Shown: positions 6,113-8,115 of the stretch, piece after piece | How the letters are laid out: each line of letters begins with the position of its first letter | How positions within the stretch are numbered: position 1 is the stretch's first letter | Origin: Clostridiales bacterium | Lineage (GTDB): Bacteria; Bacillota; Clostridia; TANB77; CAG-508 | Length of the DNA: 8,115 nt | Direction: 5' to 3' | NCBI GenBank assembly: GCA_003518755.1 | Contig: DOYA01000130.1 | Location: 14,593 to 22,707, forward strand | Position numbers and translations under genes: made by a program | Notes under the pieces: generated by a model | Told to the model about the DNA's origin: nothing | What the model saw: the letters and a program-made list of their open reading frames with translations, nothing else | The model's database searches: none

Positions 6113-6736
6113 CCCAACAAAAAATTTTGAAGATTGTTTTACTACTTTCATTCTTGTAAACTCCTCTCTTTCTGCTTCTTCTAATGTACTTGATATTTTT
6201 CTTGCTAAATCTTCATCTTTTGGTATTATTATTTCTTTTAAAGCCTTAGACCTTCTTTCATTTTTCTCAATTGCTTTTTTTAGTTCTACAATAGAATCAT
6301 CCACTTCAGCGAGTTTGATGATTATTTTTTTTAAATTTGTAAAATCAATAATACTCTCATCAACTTCGACTGTTGTATGATATAATCCATAATTTGGCTC
6401 TAATTCTTGTTCTTGATAAATACATGATGGCATTTCTACTCCCATCACACTCAAATATTTTACACTTATTGAGTTATCTTTTTTTATTGCATTTGAAATA
6501 TCAATTAATTCATCAAATCCAACATCAACAATTGCTTTGTTTAAAGCTCCTTGTGCATGTGATAAAACTTCATTTAATTGTTGTTGTAGTTTTTCTTTTT
6601 TGATTTTATATTCTTCAAGTTTTCTTTTAAGAATTAATGATTTATCTTCTAGAAGCTTTTGTCCGCTTTTTCTCTGTTTAATTGTATTTTGAAGTTTTAT
6701 TAAATTATTTTTAGTCGGCAAATAAACTGCTCTCAT
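6098..6736 (-). CDS. atpD: V-type ATP synthase subunit D
   Basis: Subunit D is the central rotor shaft of the V/A-type ATPase, turning inside the A3B3 head and coupling it to the membrane ring. This 212-residue protein has the family pattern: an N-terminal PTKNNLIKLQ...GQKLLEDKSLILKRKL coiled coil, a globular middle with VMGVEMP, and a long C-terminal coiled coil ending EAEREEFTRMKVVKQ. After that the tail SSKFFVGDSPI is unlike the family; its last residues are coded by the palindrome at 6084-6112, so the original 3' end was probably replaced. The ATG follows GAGGA at about eight bases. It is downstream of atpB on the same strand, the usual B-D order, but 234 bases away instead of the usual close spacing, because of the 200-bp insert. 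In Enterococcus naming this is ntpD. Confidence 0.92.
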   Translation of the reverse strand: MRAVYLPTKNNLIKLQNTIKQRKSGQKLLEDKSLILKRKLEEYKIKKEKLQQQLNEVLSHAQGALNKAIVDVGFDELIDISNAIKKDNSISVKYLSVMGVEMPSCIYQEQELEPNYGLYHTTVEVDESIIDFTNLKKIIIKLAEVDDSIVELKKAIEKNERRSKALKEIIIPKDEDLARKISSTLEEAEREEFTRMKVVKQSSKFFVGDSPI

Positions 6737-6753
6737 AGTATTTTCCTCACTTT

Positions 6754-6769
6754 TTTATTACTAGTCAGC
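6754..6769. repeat. Left terminal inverted repeat of the 200-bp element
   Basis: TTTATTACTAGTCAGC is the exact reverse complement of 6938-6953. The match ends sharply at both outer edges. No clear target-site duplication is visible, because the flanks are simple AT sequence. Confidence 0.85.
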
Positions 6770-6937
6770 AGGTATGCACTAAAAGTCCGCGCAGGGCGAT
6801 ACTTTTTATTTTTAAACGATGGTCTCGGGGGGACCGCTGAGGGCTGTTAAATGCGATAGCATTGTTACAGCCCCAGTGGGAAGACCTGAGAAAAAAATAA
6901 AAAGTTTTGCCCGTTGCAGGACTTAACTTGTTTTAAA

Positions 6938-6953
6938 GCTGACTAGTAATAAA
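6938..6953. repeat. Right terminal inverted repeat of the 200-bp element
   Basis: GCTGACTAGTAATAAA mirrors 6754-6769 over all 16 positions. It ends 17 bases before the atpB stop codon, so the element lies wholly between genes. Confidence 0.85.
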
Positions 6954-6970
6954 TGTATTAATTTAGTATT

Positions 6971-8115
6971 TTACTCAACAATTTTAAGCAATTCTTTCAT
7001 TAAATCTAAAGTCTCGTCAATGCTTCTGTTCTCGTAGGTTCCTTGATTTAAAAATTTATTTTCAAATTCTTCTCCAAATTTAATGTATTTTTTATCTATT
7101 TCTGATAAATCAGCTTCTCCTAAAACTGTTGCTAATGCTCTTGCATCTTGAACTTTTGAATAAGCTGAAAAAATCTTATTTGAAAGCTCTGCGTGATCTT
7201 TGCGAGTATAACCTTCTCCAATTCCATCTTTCATAAGTCTTGAAAGTGATTGTAAAATATCTATTGGTGGATTAATTCCTTTTTGATATAAATCTCTTCC
7301 TAAAACAATTTGTCCTTCTGTAATATAGCCTGTTAAATCTGGAATTGGATGAGCTATATCATCATTTGGCATAGTTAAAATTGGTATTTGAGTAATTGAG
7401 CCTTCCCTTCCTTCTATCATTCCAGCTCTTTCATAGATTGATGCAAAATCACTATATAAATAACCCGGATATCCTTTTCTGCTTGGTATTTCCCCTTTTA
7501 GAGTTGATACTTCTCTTAAAGCTTCAGCATAAGATGTCATATCTGTTAAAACTGTTAAAACTTGATATCCCAAATCATATGCTAAATACTCTGCACAAGT
7601 TAGTGCGACTTTTGGTGTTAGAATTCTTTCAACTGATGCATCATTTGATAAATTTTGAAACATTACAACTTTTGATAAAACTCCATTTTCTTCAAAACTT
7701 TTCCTATAAAACTCTGCTGTTTCAAACTCTGCACCCATTAAGCCAAATACAATTGCAAATTTATCTCCATCTGTAATATTAGACTGTCTAATTATTCTTT
7801 CTGCAAGCTCATTATGATTAAGCCCACTTCCTGAAAAAATGGGAATTTTTTGTCCACGAATTATTGTCATCAAACCATCTATAGCAGAAATCCCTGTGTG
7901 TATATAATTTCTAGGGTATTTTCTTGCAATTGGGTTAATTGGGTTTGAATTAATATCTCTTTTTATTCTTGCATTAATTTCACCTAGACCGTCAATAGGA
8001 TTTCCTGCACCATCAAAAATCCTACCAAGCATTAAAGGTGAAAGCTTAAGTTTTAACGGCTCACCCAAAAATTCTGTTTGAACATTTTTAATATTTATAT
8101 CATCTGTTCCTTTAT
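6971..8115 (-). CDS. atpB: V-type ATP synthase subunit B, 5'-truncated by window edge
   Basis: Subunit B is the non-catalytic nucleotide-site subunit of the V/A-type ATPase head, alternating with catalytic A. About 381 residues are visible, against a usual ~460; the frame stays open through 8115 (KGTDDINIKNVQTEFLGEP at the edge), so the N-terminal ~80 residues lie outside. Motifs in order are LGRIFDGAGNPIDG, RKYPRNYIHTGISAIDGL, and SGSGLNHNELAERI, the degenerate P-loop that marks B rather than A. These are followed by VFGLMGAEFETAEFYRKSFE, MTSYAEALREVS, and SRKGYPGYLYSDFASIYERAG. The C-terminal helical domain ends LMKELLKIVE with TAA at 6973-6971. An internal TTG at 8068 is not the real start. 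It is followed on the same strand by atpD. The ion (H+ or Na+) is decided by other subunits and cannot be told here. Confidence 0.95.
   Translation of the reverse strand, partial: KGTDDINIKNVQTEFLGEPLKLKLSPLMLGRIFDGAGNPIDGLGEINARIKRDINSNPINPIARKYPRNYIHTGISAIDGLMTIIRGQKIPIFSGSGLNHNELAERIIRQSNITDGDKFAIVFGLMGAEFETAEFYRKSFEENGVLSKVVMFQNLSNDASVERILTPKVALTCAEYLAYDLGYQVLTVLTDMTSYAEALREVSTLKGEIPSRKGYPGYLYSDFASIYERAGMIEGREGSITQIPILTMPNDDIAHPIPDLTGYITEGQIVLGRDLYQKGINPPIDILQSLSRLMKDGIGEGYTRKDHAELSNKIFSAYSKVQDARALATVLGEADLSEIDKKYIKFGEEFENKFLNQGTYENRSIDETLDLMKELLKIVE

Larger units (their letters stand above)
6754..6953 (+). ncRNA. 200-nt structured element with terminal inverted repeats; candidate noncoding RNA or MITE
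   Basis: This block has no ORF, is clearly richer in G+C than its surroundings and folds end to end. From outside inwards the helices are 6754-6769/6938-6953 (16 bp, perfect), AAGTCC 6783-6788/6919-6924, GGGCGA 6794-6799/6907-6912, a 13-bp A/T helix 6801-6813/6893-6905, GGTCT 6821-6825/6882-6886, a bulged stem 6834-6847/6867-6879, and a tip 6850-6854/6859-6863 with a GATA loop. Three positions (6791-6915, 6798-6908, 6836-6877) are G-U on the plus strand and would be C-A mismatches on the minus strand, so the functional fold is probably the plus strand, antisense to atpB-atpD. Size and complexity resemble ornate Firmicute RNAs such as raiA or 6S, but I cannot confirm a family. I find no convincing promoter or terminator. 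The perfect ends in an operon gap also fit a MITE. Confidence 0.6.

Noticed and set aside
6373..6603. Plus-strand ORF of 76 residues inside atpD
   Set aside because: It is antisense to the atpD coding sequence, with biased composition and no start signals.
6754..6953. tRNA, T-box, group II intron or riboswitch
   Set aside because: There is no cloverleaf or CCA, no T-box sequence, no intron 5' GTGYG or domain V, and no aptamer core that I recognise; the structure is a long rod of nested helices.
7396..7776. Plus-strand ORF of 126 residues
   Set aside because: It lies antisense within atpB, has a Leu/His/Gln-rich composition typical of reverse-complement frames, and lacks a ribosome site.
8066..8068. 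TTG as start codon of atpB
   Set aside because: The reading frame stays open upstream to the window edge and codes for recognisable subunit B sequence, so this is an internal leucine codon.
1..8115. CRISPR array, prophage, toxin-antitoxin or defence system
   Set aside because: There are no regularly spaced direct repeats, no integrase, transposase or nuclease genes, and the genes are housekeeping.

Overview
The window is AT-rich, low-GC DNA with strong AGGAGG-type ribosome binding sites, consensus sigma-A promoters and a V/A-type ATPase operon. This points to an anaerobic Firmicute of the class Clostridia, perhaps an uncultured gut lineage. That placement is inferred from composition and gene content, not from a marker gene.

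Layout. Positions 1-825 (minus) hold most of der (EngA), the double-GTPase ribosome assembly factor. It runs off the left edge and carries an apparent one-base frameshift just before its first P-loop. Positions 826-1148 are a divergent intergenic region with an inverted array of 7-base repeats and two back-to-back sigma-A promoters, for der (minus) and prs (plus). prs (1149-2240) is a long-form PRPP synthetase. It converges on purA (2349-3617, minus), and a very long palindrome sits between the two stop codons. purA has its own consensus promoter. Upstream of it on the same strand is a fatty acyl-CoA synthetase-like gene (3797-5497, GTG start), which ends in a second copy of the same palindrome family. 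A second back-to-back promoter pair separates this gene from an unrecognised 140-residue gene on the plus strand (5629-6051). That gene converges on the end of a V-type ATPase operon (minus strand): atpB (6971 to beyond the right edge), then a 200-bp structured insert, then atpD (6098-6736).

Function. The window is largely housekeeping. prs makes PRPP and purA commits IMP to AMP, so they act in one purine pathway although transcribed towards each other. der serves the ribosome, the acyl-CoA synthetase activates fatty acids, and AtpB and AtpD belong to the rotary ATPase. The unusual content lies between the genes. There is a palindrome family with a GGGACGGAGTT motif, found twice. A different GGGAC-type palindrome supplies the stop codon and last residues of AtpD. 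A 200-nt element with perfect 16-bp terminal inverted repeats lies between atpB and atpD. Its helices contain G-U pairs only when read on the plus strand, so it may be a structured RNA antisense to the ATPase operon, or a MITE-like insertion that folds as RNA.
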